The notes beneath the pieces are model-generated. The model was not told the origin of the DNA. It saw nothing but the letters and a program-made list of their open reading frames with translations, and ran no database searches. From Ascidia mentula (Eukaryota; Chordata; Ascidiacea; Phlebobranchia; Ascidiidae): a DNA stretch of 64,000 nucleotides. Location: NCBI GenBank assembly GCA_947561715.1, contig OX387202.1:62001-126000 (forward strand). The letters are read 5' to 3'. The stretch's first letter is position 1; every line of letters begins with the position of its first letter. The position numbers and the translations under genes are program-made. Shown here one piece after another: positions 33,799-47,200 of the stretch.

Positions 33799-36250
33799 CG
33801 TATAAAGTTGGAACATCTAAACTGCGTTGCTACTGGTAGAGTAGTATACGTAAAAGTTTTGTAAGGAATGTGTAGATTGAAACAACATCAATATTCTATC
33901 AAATTCACCTCAAATCAATCTGTTCGAGGTATTTCTCGCCACATGGTGGAGCTAGTAAGACTTTTATCTGACATTAAAAGAACAGAAAGTAATCGAAGTT
34001 GTAAAACATATCTCGTGTATTTGCATACTAGCGGTAAGTTTAAGCGAGTTGTCGTATTTTCCACCCTGAACATACTAGCGTACTTGTGGACTTATGGAAT
34101 AAGTTTATGACATATAGGTTAATATGCGGACTAAATACATGGAAGTCAGTTATTACAGAAATCCGGATAAAAGTTGTTCGTTTTACACCTCACAATCCGG
34201 TTGAATCCGCGCCAACCTTCTAGTGACCACTTTGAGGGAGAAGTTCTGAATATTTTAACTTCCAGTAACAGGTGCATCCCCTAAAACGTCATAACAAACT
34301 TCAAACCGTTTTGCTTCACTAAGTAAATTTAGCGTGCGATGTCACAGTAACGTATCAATGTGTGGTTGTGATGTCAGAATTGCGATTATGGATGGTTTGT
34401 TCGAACAATGAATCCATACTATAGACTTGCAATAATACAAGTTCGAGTTCCATAAAACACTTCAGCTCTGAGCAACTTCCCTACTTCCTTGAGTCAACGA
34501 TCGACAGCTCGTCGACTGCCTGTTGTTGTCAAGCTGATCACGTGGTTCGCTGTGTGTACGTGGTTGAGGGCACCGCTTTCTCTGTAGTCACGTAAGCACG
34601 TCTGAGAGGCGTGAAATTATGCGTCTGTGAAAAGTTGCGATGTTCGATTTATTCTGACCTCTGCCGACAGGAAATTTGCCGTTTTCGTGATGTGTTTTGT
34701 TGTAATTTGTTGTTTAGATTTGAAGTTAAAGTTTAGAGCAAGATGGAATAGTTTATTACTTACGAATTGTGAGGTCATGCCATGTTTGACGTCACAAAGC
34801 AGAATGTTTAAGTTCATCGCAGTTTCGTTGCATGAACTTCGCACGAAATCACGCGACGCCATTTTTTTCGCCATAACATCAGACTCCACACTTCATAACA
34901 CGAGGAAAGCCTCGTGATATCACAGGCACGTAAACATGACGTCACAATGGTGGAATGTGCGCGAATAATGGAGTTAATTCGTCGGTCTTATTTAAGCCAA
35001 GTCGTTCGAGTTTTCCGTCAGTACCCGTGGATTTAAGTTAAATTTGTGATGATAGTTGGAATTATCAACAAAGGCAGTCTGGCGCGGACATATTTTCTAA
35101 ATATTTGAGGATTGATTGTCCATCGTCATCTGTTTCATAGCAACCTTTCAAGTTGTGCTACATATTCGAGCAGTGACGTCATGTTTGTGGTCGGTTTAGA
35201 AATGATTTCACTTCCTCGTCAACTTCCGGTGGATAATTTCCGTTGTCACGCATGGAATGTTTTGTGCTCGCATCAGTAATTGTACTGTGCATTCAGGCGT
35301 ATCGAAGGTTGTTTATGTTTTAGTTTTAATTGTTGATATTTTTGCGATGATAGACTGGGGTACAGGGGACGTGGTTTTGACTTCTTCGTCTCATTTTGGA
35401 ACAAATCTGTCCACGCACGTTTCAATTGCAAATAAAAGTCATACATGACTACGAGAGAATTTAGGGGAAATCCCCAGTCATTGTCATAAATGTTCAGGTT
35501 CAGCTTTTTATGTGTAGGAAAGTAAAGTTAGAGTGTGTTGTTGCGATGTTTGTGAAGTAAAAGATGATGACGAAAGTTGTTGTAAGGAAATGCTGAAATA
35601 TTCGTTTTGTAGCAAGCTTGAACTTTGTGTTGGAAATTCTTTTGCGCCTCGACAAGATTTGTGTGAACTTTGTTCTGATTTGTTGAACTTTGATGTTTGT
35701 TCGAATCTCAACGTCGGGATTTATCAAATAACTTTATGTTTGCCTGAAAACTTGTTGAGATGAAAGCGTAAAGAGTTCCAATGTAGGAAAGATCGATAAA
35801 TCCAACAAAATTACTTGAATAATTCTTATTCTGGTCAATAATGTTTGATTTCGTCATCAATCGATATTTTGTTTACAAATTGTCTACGTAACAAAACAAG
35901 CAGAATATTTCAATCGTTTGCTCCGTTGGTTCGCGCAGCTTAATCACCTATGTTGGGAATATCATCTTCATCTTAATCCAGTTTCTGGTTTCTGATTGGT
36001 TTAGCCAATCACGTGGTTGCTGCCAGCCTTACAAACAAACTTCTAAACTTTTTCTTGAACATTCCGCGGTTTTGCGCCAGTCACGTGATTCCAATAGGGA
36101 AGGAACCAAATAAGGCAACACGCGTGTGCTCGAAAGGGGGGTGGGCAGCTGAAGTCACGTGGCCATTATGTCACCAGATAATTCACTATTAAAATTTTTG
36201 TTTTCAAATAATGTCTCATGCGACAAAATTGTAATGCAGATGCTCGATGT
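33799..36250. other. Intergenic, no gene supported
   Basis: Short frames only. A cysteine-rich plus-strand frame at 35533-35763 and its antisense frames have no recognisable family pattern. Confidence 0.4.
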
Positions 36251-36582
36251 CAGTGATTTTCAACCGGTGTTCCGTGAGAGATCGCCAGATGTTCCGCGAG
36301 AATTTTTTTGTTTGACTGATGTTCCGTGGAACACGGGTCCGAAATCACTTGTTTATCACAAACGGCGTAAATAGCTTTCTATCACCAGTTTGAATGTTCC
36401 ATCGTGAATTGCTTCATTAATTGTTGTTTAACAATAACACTCGTTTTGTAATAATAAGAATGTAACGGCGCGAACCTTTTGCTGGTTAAGTACAATGCCG
36501 CTATACTTCCAACAGTTTGGTGTTCCGTAAGATTATTTTAATAAAAAAGTGTTTCGTGGCTCAAAAAAGTTGAAAAATACTG
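36251..36582. mobile_element. Second non-autonomous hAT element (332 bp)
   Basis: The ends are CAGTGATTTTCAACCGGTGTTCC... and ...AAAAAGTTGAAAAATACTG, a diverged hAT inverted-repeat pair. Internal repeats of TGTTCCGTG/TGTTCCGCG occur. The flanks CTCGATGT and CTCTTTGT match in 6 of 8 bases, a worn target duplication, so this copy is older than the one at 33.4 kb. Confidence 0.75.
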
Positions 36583-39500
36583 CTCTTTGTTACGTCACAA
36601 ATATCAACTAGACGTCATAAAACTTTAAAGAATATTGCTTTGTAGACGATAATTTTGAAACTATAAACGTCGGGTTAACACACATGAAACATTCTGAAAT
36701 AGGTTTGGGGGTGTATTCCACCCTCCAGACCCCCTCCGTTATGAGATTAAAACATGACCTTGTGTCGCGAGAGTTCAGGTCTGGTAAACAAGTTTAAAAC
36801 ATAAAACTCCACCCCCATGTCCGACAATGCTGGGATTGTGACGTTACTATCGGACTTTGTTTCGTGTTGACGAGCGGTTAGTGACGTGAAATGGGACAAT
36901 ATTTGGTTTGTGTGAGTAATAATTGCAACTTTATGGGGAGTGAACCGCCACAAAGCAGCTGGTTTTTATAAAATGTCTGAAACTTTTGGGCCAATTTCAT
37001 GAAAAGTAATGATTTAAAAACACTTTCAGCATCGATTCTGTCAATGAACTGTAGATCTCTGAACACACCCCTCTTTAAGCCAATGAAATATTCATGTTTG
37101 TGACGTCACACACGGTTAACAGTTGCAGCGAGCACGCCAAGAGCGCTTGTTGCTCGGACCTGGTTTCTTTCCTTCTCCTCTCATTGCCGGCCGAGCCGTC
37201 ATACGTGACTTGGTCCACGATGAAATGTCCGATGGTCAGAGGTTGTTTGCCGGGACATTTCACGCGTTGCGGTTGTTACGTGTGGTGACGTCATAAACAC
37301 GCTTGGACATAAAACTTCCCCGGTTTCAACTCGTAGCAACATTTTTAAGCGTTAACAACATATCAAAACGTACACAGTTTTGTTGCATTCTTCCCTTTCG
37401 TGTAAATAAGGTTACAACGAAGCAAAAAGTGGCAAATGTAAAAACAGCCCGAGGACCCCAGGCTTCTTTGTCACCATCTGTTCCATCGCGATTCCACGAT
37501 TGTAAACAACGACCATTTATTGAGTCTGACGTAAAACACCTTCAATTAAATAACTCCAAAATTGTTGGTCGGCTTTTTCCAGGTGATAAAATATATGCGT
37601 TTCACCATTAACGTTTTCCCTACGAGTCCGGTTTTGTTTGTTATTTATTAAATCGCTGAAGTCATGTCACCTGACGTCACAATGGGTATTGCATTTCGGC
37701 TTCTCGTTTTAATCGTGCAAACCGCGTGTAATTTTGTTGCTGAAACACGTGACCGAGGTTAGCCAGGTAAACTGGGGTTGAGACCTCATGCGCCTTTACA
37801 TGGACCACGTTTAAAGTGACGTCATCAGCTATAAAATGAACGCGTTGCAACGTATGCCGCTTAACATGAGCAACCATGCATGACCCAGTATTGGGTGACG
37901 TCACTTCCTGTTCAGCCTACATATAAAACGGATTCGTGATGAGCTCGCTATGAGATTGTTTTGTGTAGACTAAGTTATGTTGCGTGCATGGTTTTGTTGT
38001 GTGCTTGAAGCAAGATATATTGTCAAGTTATCAGTGGCGTCATCGTTTTCAAGAACATTCACAAGCATAATTAGGGTTGAAATGGTTTGATTAAATCTTG
38101 ACTAAGGTTTTTAGCTTGTGTCAGGTATGCGTTGGTACCTGCCACTACTATCTTGTTTCTAAACATATGCACAGGAGAAATTGTAACAAAGCAAGGTCAC
38201 CTTGTGTAGGTTGAACGTCAGATCGGGAAAAATAAAAGGTGACGTCACAAATCATTCGGATTGTAAGATTTGGAGTGCAGAAATTCGAGAATTCTGTTTT
38301 GACGGTTTATATTTTTTATCTATTTCAAACCTTATGTGCATGCATAGAATGCAAAGTTATTCAAATTTGCTTTTGGGGCGAAATGACTGAAATGTCCGCG
38401 ATAATTCGATTCCATGTAAACGGCGCTCGGGATCTCAAGACAGGGGCATTACCGTACTTGGTCAGATATGGTCGCTCTTTAAACACCGGAAACATAATTA
38501 ACGACACCACTAGAGGGATTGCACCACAGCGTGTCACAATACGTTTTTTTGAAACGCGCTGTTTTCACCGTAATGATGTCATAAATGTGCTGATTGTTTG
38601 CGTCAGCCAAGACTACGAACGATTAGATTCACGCCCAGCAATTACCATCTTAACGCGAGTACAAGTAACTGTAATGTTCATTGTTACATCACAGAAGTGA
38701 AACTATTTAAGGGTCCCGAACTCCTCCTGTCCTAATACTAAATACTTTTGTCTCTGGAGATAATTGTAAGAAAACTATGACTGAATCGACCGCTGATCAT
38801 TGGATCTTCGTCGAATTACTGAAACCTCGCTATCGAATCCAGGTTAAGAACCACTGCATTAATGGGGACCGGGCACCCGGGTACCCTGACACGTATTATG
38901 CTAATGTATGCTGTTAGATCTATCTTATATTACTTCCAGCAAATCAAACTTTTGTGATAAAAAACGTAGCGCGATATTGCATTTGGCCGGGTTGCGGGAC
39001 AGTTTGTTTGTGACAAGTTCGGTGACAAAACATAAAATTAAAAAAGTCATATTTAAATACAAACCATCTGCAAAGTTCGACAGACAGTGCTTGTTACCGG
39101 CGTGTGTTATCACGTTTCACTGTTACGACGCAGTGCATCGTTTTATTGTTGCCGCCAAAACGGAAAGGTTAGTACGCGGTTAATATCGCGTGGTTTACGC
39201 CCAGTTTCCGTAAAAACAATGAAATATTTTGCCGATTTTTTTGCAACGTTTTCAAGTTACGTTGGTAATTTTCTGAATTTGTTTTGTGACAATGTTGCCA
39301 ACATGGATCATGCTTGCATTCCAGGGATGATGTTTACAAAATGGCTGGTGTGAGTATGCCTGCTATGCTGCAGTATTTCAATTTGTTGTAAAACACAGGA
39401 TTATGAATACTCTCAAATAGTTGGAAATAATAAAACTCTTACTTTATAATTATGCGGTTGTTGAATGAGCGTGTATCTGACGAACAAAAAGACTATACCA

Positions 39501-40913
39501 TGTTGCTAACTTTTTCAGCATTAGGCCTGTACACCACAGCAGTTTGGTAATTTGTTTATATCAGGTTGCACAGCTACTTATTTGTACATGAACAATTCAA
39601 AAATCACTGAAAGAGCAACTTGAATACACCATGATATTTAGTGACTAAAAATCGTTCTTATTAATTGTGTAACCAAGGTATTACTCAACCATTATCATCA
39701 GCACATCAAAAGTTTGTGCCAAACTAAGCAATGTCCCTCGGCTATGGTGTAGGTTTTTCAGTAGGCCACAGAGCTGAAATAATACGTGAATAGCGAAGTC
39801 AATAAGATAGTCTGCCACATAATTTCGACCACGCAAAATACCTTGGTTTGTCAAAATAAGTGCGGAATTTATAAATAGTGGTTCGGTGGTAAATAAGCTT
39901 TGGAAAGTTTTGTACGGAAAAAAATTCGACTATTTCCAGCCAAATGTTTATTTGACAAATTGAATAATTGTAAAAATGACAGCATCCTTAACTAAAGCAT
40001 AAATTCAGTGTTGTTAAAAGCGTTGAAATTCTCAAACCTCATTTATTAAACCCGACGGCTTCCTGCGGCGAAAATAAAATGGCGGCTCTGTTGGAAGCCA
40101 ACCTTACAAACTTGTTGCCAAACTTCGAAGCTTGTGTATATCCTACGTGACAAAATATATTTGAATAAAACTACACGTTTTTTTACGTTTTTGAAGTTTA
40201 TTTGTTGCAAATTTTGGTTATGTTTTGTGGAATTTTATTGCAAGGCATGATTAATTGTTTTTTTTGGTTTAAATGGAGGTTGTTGATTTAGGCAATTGTT
40301 TGTTAACAAAAATCAATTGTGTGGCAACAGACGGAATGTTTGTAGTATGGCGTCAGATACTTTATCTTGTCAGTTACTTTAGGAATGTTGTTGCAAACAT
40401 GTCAGTTAATCTCAACCCATCCTGTAGGTATTACAAGAAAATTCCTTGGGTTAGATATTAGCCCTGAGATTAAGTTCGGTTGATATATCCATTCATATGT
40501 TTTACTTTATGTTGCATTTGCAACTTAATTTAAAACGAAAAATAAATGAAGTTTACTGGCAAATGATTTACTCGTTGAGTTGCTTGTTTCGAATTGTGGC
40601 ATGATTGCAGTCTGTGTGTTAATTTTCAACAGTTAATTGATTGATTGACGTCCATGAAATATCAATTCCAGCAACAAACGCTTCTGCCGTCTGCTTTTAA
40701 TCAACACCTTTTATCCAGCTGTACTTAAAGCAGTTGTAAAAAAAATGGCGGAAACCTACCACGACATTTAGATCTTTTTAGGGTGGGTTAGGGTTTAAAG
40801 GCATCAATAAATTCACAGTTGAACCATGCATGCAGGTCTGGAGTAAACAGTCTTGGTCCAAAGATAAGCATAATGCTTGTTATCGTTAACCTTCAAGGCG
40901 TAAAACGCTGTCC
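36583..40913. other. Intergenic, no gene supported
   Basis: Dense in TGACGTCA motifs between 37.0 and 38.3 kb. The end of a third hAT-like element (GGTTAAGAACCACTG) is at 38842-38856 without a clear partner. A 153-codon frame at 38239-38700 has no family resemblance. Confidence 0.4.
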
Positions 40914-41366
40914 TTGAATCGATTTCCTCGATCGAGACTGTCTGCGCCGTGGTCGCTAACACCGCTTCATGCACTTCTGTGTAAATTTGTGATTGTGTGT
41001 TTGAATCGTTGTGGCCGTTCCCAGCTTACGTCAATAGGTGCCTTGGCTTTTTTTGCGTCGTCGACCAGCAAGGATATAAACGTTAGTGAGCGTCGTTGGA
41101 CTGGAGAATATGTCAAGACTAGACTTTTCAAGCATGAAGTGTTAATGGTTTGGCTGCTGCTGGCTGTGTTCAATATGAACCTATATGTTTATGGTCAGTG
41201 TCGCAACAATAGCGATTGTTTCGTCACAGTGCAAGTGTTTGAATCAGATTTGTGTTCACTGTGCTACAACTGTTTACTGTTGGTTTTACCTGCTTGCTTT
41301 TATTTCGCAGTGGTCTTGGCAGCTTGTGGGTGTAAAATATGGTTAGTTGGGTTGTTGTTAAGTTAG
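40914..41366 (+). other. Long upstream open frame directly before the PPP1R3-like gene
   Basis: A 150-codon ATG-started frame ends at TAG 41364-41366, six bases before the start codon of the downstream gene and in the same frame. The last 65 residues are hydrophobic and cysteine-rich. It could be a 5' UTR uORF, an N-terminal extension lost through the stop, or chance. I do not recognise a family. Confidence 0.3.
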
Positions 41367-41372
41367 CTAAAC

Positions 41373-43684
41373 ATGAGTGACAGTCATCTGATCGCTTGCT
41401 TGAGGGAAAAGTCGTTTGAAGCAAACTATATATACCCCACAGTGCTGCAGCAGCGTGTGCATGTTACGCAGCCCATGCGAAACAGCGCTCCGAGCCGCTT
41501 GCAAAATATTGAAGAAATCTACCTTGTGGAGAGTTACAGCAGCTTGTGTGGCAGCAAGACACGGTCATTAACAGACCTTTTTGTGCACGACCGCAATGCA
41601 AATTGTTGTGGGGCACCAAGCAGAGATCAGTGCCTTTGCAGAAGCTTCCAACCACTCACGACGAGAGACGTTATGCCGCCACCTAACGGCAACTCTGACG
41701 ATGAAACGATTGATTCGAGACAAGATGAGGTTCCACTTGATGGTGGTGACGAAGAAGCTGAGGTCTTTCAGAATGACGAAGGTTTTGAGATGTCAGAATT
41801 AACTGCAAGCCTCGAGGCTGATGACAAGAAAGAAGGAACCACCAGCGGAAAAGAAAATTTAATTTTACTGTGAGAAAATTTTGGTGTAAAAATACTTCGG
41901 TATGTTTGTTATTGTATAATCTGCAACATACGAACCTATGTTATTGATGCGCTATAAATGATCCGATTGCATTTAATGAATTATTATTTAGTCATCACTT
42001 CATATTTAAAAAACTCTTGATGTTTGTTTTGAAAACTGCATTGAAATAACATTCTTATTCATGACAATTCTATACAGAAACGACGAATCGGCTGCAGATG
42101 GCGGAAGGTTTTCAAACCCTCAACAACTTATACGATCTCTATCCGACAGCAGCGTTGATGGTCGACCAGTCACGAAAGTTTACAGAAGAAAGTCTGTTCA
42201 TTTTGCGGATACGAAGGGATTCGACCTTGAAATTAAAATTCCATTTTGCCGTGAATTGGACGAATCTAACACTCCACCGAGATTACTGGAGGTAAAAGTT
42301 AGCTCAAATGTAGAAAACCATCCGACTACGTAATCACATCAGCAACAAAGTTGTTTAGTTTCCATTATTTTGGAACAATTTTAGTTCCACAATGCCCCCC
42401 CTCTGGGCATTGTGCTTCAGACAGAGCGGCAGACTTTCGCAAGGTCACGCAAACATTGTTATAGATTTTCCGAGCGACCTTGAACCCGCCTGTCATCAAC
42501 CTTGATTGATTTGATGCCTCACATGTAAATTGTGGCTGCACAATCCCTTCCCTGCGTAACTGTACCTCGGGTGTGACCTCTGTTTAATATAGGATGGCTT
42601 ACGATCGGATAATATTGGCTTATTTACAATCTTGATATAACCACCGGGAGTACAATCAATAATAAGTTGGGCAGAACATTCGATTGTTCAATATAATGTT
42701 ATTTATTTGATGTCACAATTCATAACCAACACAAAATAATGCCGACTGAAAGAGTTCTGTAATCTTTTTGGCACTTCTCTTAAAACTTGCCCAACCATTA
42801 AATCCAACCACCAGCCAATATAAGCTCGATCACAAGCTCACGTACGCCATCTAACGATTCTAATACACCATCTGCTTGCAGGCTCTTGAGAAAGTTCGTG
42901 CTGAGATTCAAGGGAAGAGCAGCCCGGTATCTGTACCAGTGCCCTGTTGTTATGACGAATCTATATCATGCTTCTCCTTGTCTCCACAATTCTACCAACC
43001 TTTTCTCCACAATAACTTCCAGCCAAGGTAAAAACACGAATCTCAAAATTGTTTAAAGTGGTTTCTTTATCTCCAAACTTATTTATTTTGTTGGTGAATT
43101 TTTGGTACGTTGCCACGCGACGAACGGTGGAAAACCTGGCATTTAATATTTTCCTGTTGAAATGTAATTACTGCAATTCCACGTTTGCGGGATATTTGTT
43201 GCAACTTAATTTGCTGGAAACTTTCTTCTGTTGCTTACAGAGTTGGGAGTCAGATGGTTTGTCTTGAGAGTGTTGCCATGGTACCGCATACACGCTCGCT
43301 CACTGGGGTGATCAGAGTGATGAACATCCACTTTGAGAAACAGGTCACAGTCCGATATTCAACAGACCGATGGAGGTAACTTGATTATTCTTGTTTTGTC
43401 ACCTATTTGTCAAGTTGTGCAATAAACTACATTGGTTCCAAAGGTGCCATGAAGATATTCCAGCTTGCTATGTAGCAAGTCAACACGATTCAAACCAGGA
43501 CCAGTTCTCTTTCCACCTGGTGGCGCCAAGAAGCTTGTCAGGAGGCGATAAAATCGAATTTGCGATCCGATACCGACTCCCTAGGAGCGGACAAGAATTC
43601 TGGGACAATAATAATGGAAGCAATTACGTCATAATATGTGTTGAACATAGCGCGTCTCCGTCTGACGACGGTATGCTGACGTAA
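41373..43684 (+). CDS. PPP1R3: Protein phosphatase 1 regulatory subunit 3 (glycogen-targeting, CBM21)
   Basis: This type of protein anchors the PP1 catalytic subunit to glycogen so that it dephosphorylates glycogen synthase and phosphorylase. Exons: 41373-41869, 42078-42291, 42882-43027, 43241-43375, 43444-43684; phases agree and the product is 410 residues. The PP1-docking RVxF-type motif is KSVHF, about residues 204-208, in the context RRKSVHFADTKGFDLE, followed by the usual spacing to a carbohydrate-binding module 21 (about 287-400). CBM21 marks are FEKQVTVRYSTDRW, DQFSFHL and WDNNNGSNY. The N-terminal 165 residues are acidic and of low complexity near the end of exon 1. Which vertebrate paralogue (3B, 3C, 3D) is closest cannot be told by eye. 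The start is the first ATG after an in-frame stop at 41364; the AAACATGAG context is good. Confidence 0.9.
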
Positions 43685-44256
43685 CAATGGTTTATATTTA
43701 TCGTCCCGCTCTTTGTGACGTCATAAAGGTGCTATGCCGATTGTAACATGCACGGTTACATGTAAAGGCTGCGTTCACAAGGTGATAGCTGCATCGTTTA
43801 CGTCACGCTTGCGTCGCGTTTGAACTACGTCACACCTGGCACGACATAATCGACTTGTTCCTTTCTTCAAACTTTCTGTTGTGTTGCACTTTTAATTTCT
43901 AATTTTCCTTCTGTAGCTTTAATTGCCACTGTGACCTAATAATCGGAAGGTCGGAGCAACCTTTTTTCTTTTTTGCGACGCAGCATCATTTTGGTTGTGA
44001 TGTCACTACCGTCAAGGAAATGACGTTAATGGAGTTTAAAAAATTATCTTTCGATAATCGCTTGGTTGCGCCCTGTCACGTGATTTCACGCTTAACTGCA
44101 TGAGCACTTTTTGTGATGTAATAACAAAATATCTTGCCCGTGCGCCACATAGTGGCGAGATATCACCACAAGGCTGTGTTTCGGAAATAAAACGAGAGAA
44201 CTGACTACATTTGTATTAGGAGGACAACAAACAATAAATAAATACACCATATATTC

Positions 44257-47200
44257 CTATTCTCCATCTCTCTCACAATAATCCATTGATGACCTCTGAA
44301 CGACCTCCGTTGTGACGTCATAACACGGTCCATCCGACGTCAACTTTGACGTCACATACATCTGTCGTTTGCCTTCGGATGATGTCGAGTCGGGCGATGC
44401 CTCAGAACTAACGGAGTAGCCGTTGCCAGGCAACTCTCCACAGCTCTTGGGCGCCCTCTTGACAAATTTATCGGGCGGTGCTTCCCCGAACATGGAGTCC
44501 GACGACTCGGCACGTGACCATGCGGGAGGGAAATCCCCAGCATCATCAAGTATCCCGATTTCTTCTTGTGGAGGATCGGCCCAAGGTTGTCGTTCCCCCG
44601 AAGCAAAGAATCCATAGAAGATGACTCCACTGAAGTGGATGCAGGAGGCAATGATGAAAACCAACTTCCATCCGTCCTCTGTCTGCGAGTCAGAAACGGT
44701 TAAGGGAAAGTACCGGGGTAAAGAAGTTGTTTATTTAACGACGCCAAAAGAAGTCAGATTTATATTTGTATGACGTCATTGCGTACGAGTAAGGACTGAA
44801 GTAACCCCGCCTCAACATACGGAAGAATCACCACAATGAAGTCGTTCTATATACCAACCTTATCCTTTGTGACGTAACTAACGATAAGAGGACAAATCAT
44901 TCCAGAAAGCGTTCCCGCTCCGTTGGACAGACCCATTAAAATGCTGGCGTAACGGGGGGCAATGTCCAGGTGATTCACGTTGAAACCTGACGTCGTGGAT
45001 TTAATTACGTCAATAATGTTAACAATGTTGCATCACAGAAGAAATTTTCTCGTGTATTTTGCAGTTTACCCGATATTGCAAATCCACTGAATCCAACGGC
45101 GAATACGAGACACACAACAGCGGCAGTTGTTCCGTGGCTGCAGGCAAGGATCAGGAGGAACAACGCCTCCATCCCGAAACCTGCAATAACGACAACAGTT
45201 TTAAATGTCTTGAGCTTATTTTCAGATGATCCAGTCATAATCGGTAACATTGGAGAAAAGTCGACGTGAATTTCCGAAATCACTTTTGTTGTTTTTCATG
45301 AGCGGACAAAACATTTTCAAACCTCCGCAATTCATCATCTTCCTTACTGCGGTCGTGCTTAAAATATTCTTCTTGCGGAGAAAATCTGCTATAACGCCAC
45401 CTATTGGCACGATTATTGTCATCACTAGGTGGGGCACTGCAGCTAGAATCCCAACCTGTGGAATATTACAAGCATTGGTCGTTGTTATGGTAACACGAAG
45501 ACTTAATGAAAAAAGCAACTCAGGAAGTTTGTTGAATTCAGGTGTTTTGTTAATTTCGTGATAAAACCTTCCGGTGTTACGAATATTTTATTCGCTTCAT
45601 TAATTCGTGGCTGAAACCTGAGAAATGTCGTATTTTAAAACTTCTTCGAAGTATGTTGGTTGGCTGATGATCAGAAGATAAAACGTCCAACTTCTACAAA
45701 AGTTCGCGACGATAATCGCCCATACAGGAAGTGACGTAAAGAACTTCTTCCACGGCGTTCCAGACCACTAGGGAATTGGAAAAATATGTCAGATATTTCA
45801 AAGATATGCCAAAAACGCAAGTTTTATATGAAAGGGAAACATTAAGGTTGACGTAATTGCGGTATTAACACCCCCCCCAAAACAATTCCCACTTGTACCT
45901 TGGTCGTCGCCGCGCAATCCGACCTCCCAATGCTTTCCTCTATATAAACACGTTCCGCTTCACTGATATCAGGATGTTTGGCGGGAGATTCGTGAGCCAC
46001 CATTATCCACACCATGAACCACGTGATTCCACAACCGCCTGACGTAACAAACGCGAAAATTATGTCACAATATCAATTGAAGTCCGTATAGAACAACTCA
46101 CCGAAGACGTAGAAGACCGACGGCCATCCCACGTACTCGACAAGTAGGCCACCTAGCGGCATTCCAATTACTGCTCCAGCGTAACTTCCTGGAAACAATA
46201 TCATAAACAGAAGTTTATGAGCTGTGACGATATTTGGTACTTTGCTTTCGATAAACATAAAATTTCCAAAGAATTCTTGCCTAACACCACAATGCAAGCA
46301 ATCAGTTGTTTTATGTAAATTATGTTTTGTAGCTATACGACGTCGTGTTGATCGCCTGTTACGTAATAATTCGCCGTTGTTTCCCACACGTCCAAGTAAC
46401 AACAATGCAAATGGAACATCGAGCGACTTTTCATCGATCGACGCGCGTGCCCAGTTATGTACATTGATCGATCGCGACCAAAGTAGAATGTTCCACAAGG
46501 AGCTCTCCAAGCTGATGCATTATTGACGAACAAGCACCGATTATTGCGTCACAACAATTGGTTAATCTTCTTCGAGTTTTTGACGTCACAAGTGGATAAC
46601 GTTCGAAAGTTAATTACTTTTCGTTGTTAATGCACCGCTTCCAGAAGGCCGGGGGGATTCATTATTAGAGGTTAAACGAAGGTCAAATTAGTGGTAACGG
46701 TTAAAAAAACCCACGATTTTAAGATTTTCGTTTTTGTGAAATCTGCCGTGTTCAAGTTTTCGGTCAAAAAGAAAATAATTTTAGCAGCAGTTTTTGTGTT
46801 TGGAGGAAAAAAGTTGTTGCGTCCAAAGTTATTTCATTGTAAAAGAAGTTCATTGTTGCGTGTGAGCGCATTGTGATCTCATGAATTATTTAAACAATAG
46901 GGCGATTATTTGGTAAGTATGGACATTGTTACATAGGCCAGCATCCTTCCCCCATCAATGTTACTTGATGGATTCTTCGCAAGAATAAGGTTTAATTGTG
47001 GACGGTTTTGTCAATTCTCGAACTAACCTGAGAATGAAATTGTGGCGAGTCTGCTGCGCTCTAGTGGTGGAGCCCACTTGGCCCACATCCCATGACAGGA
47101 AGGATAAAGAATCCCCTAAAGTGATAAAACTGTGTTAAATGAATGTTCATCAAACATTATGACGCAACAATTACCTCAGCCAAGCCTTGTAGAACCCGAA

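Noticed and set aside
35500..35763. Overlapping Cys-rich and antisense frames
   Set aside because: Three frames are open at once in a low-complexity stretch; none has a motif or splice context.
38239..38700. 153-codon plus-strand frame
   Set aside because: Starts in a TGACGTCACAAAT spacer motif, has no family resemblance and no splice context.
38842..38856. End of a third hAT-like element (GGTTAAGAACCACTG)
   Set aside because: No matching opposite end or target duplication could be found, so it is not listed as an element.
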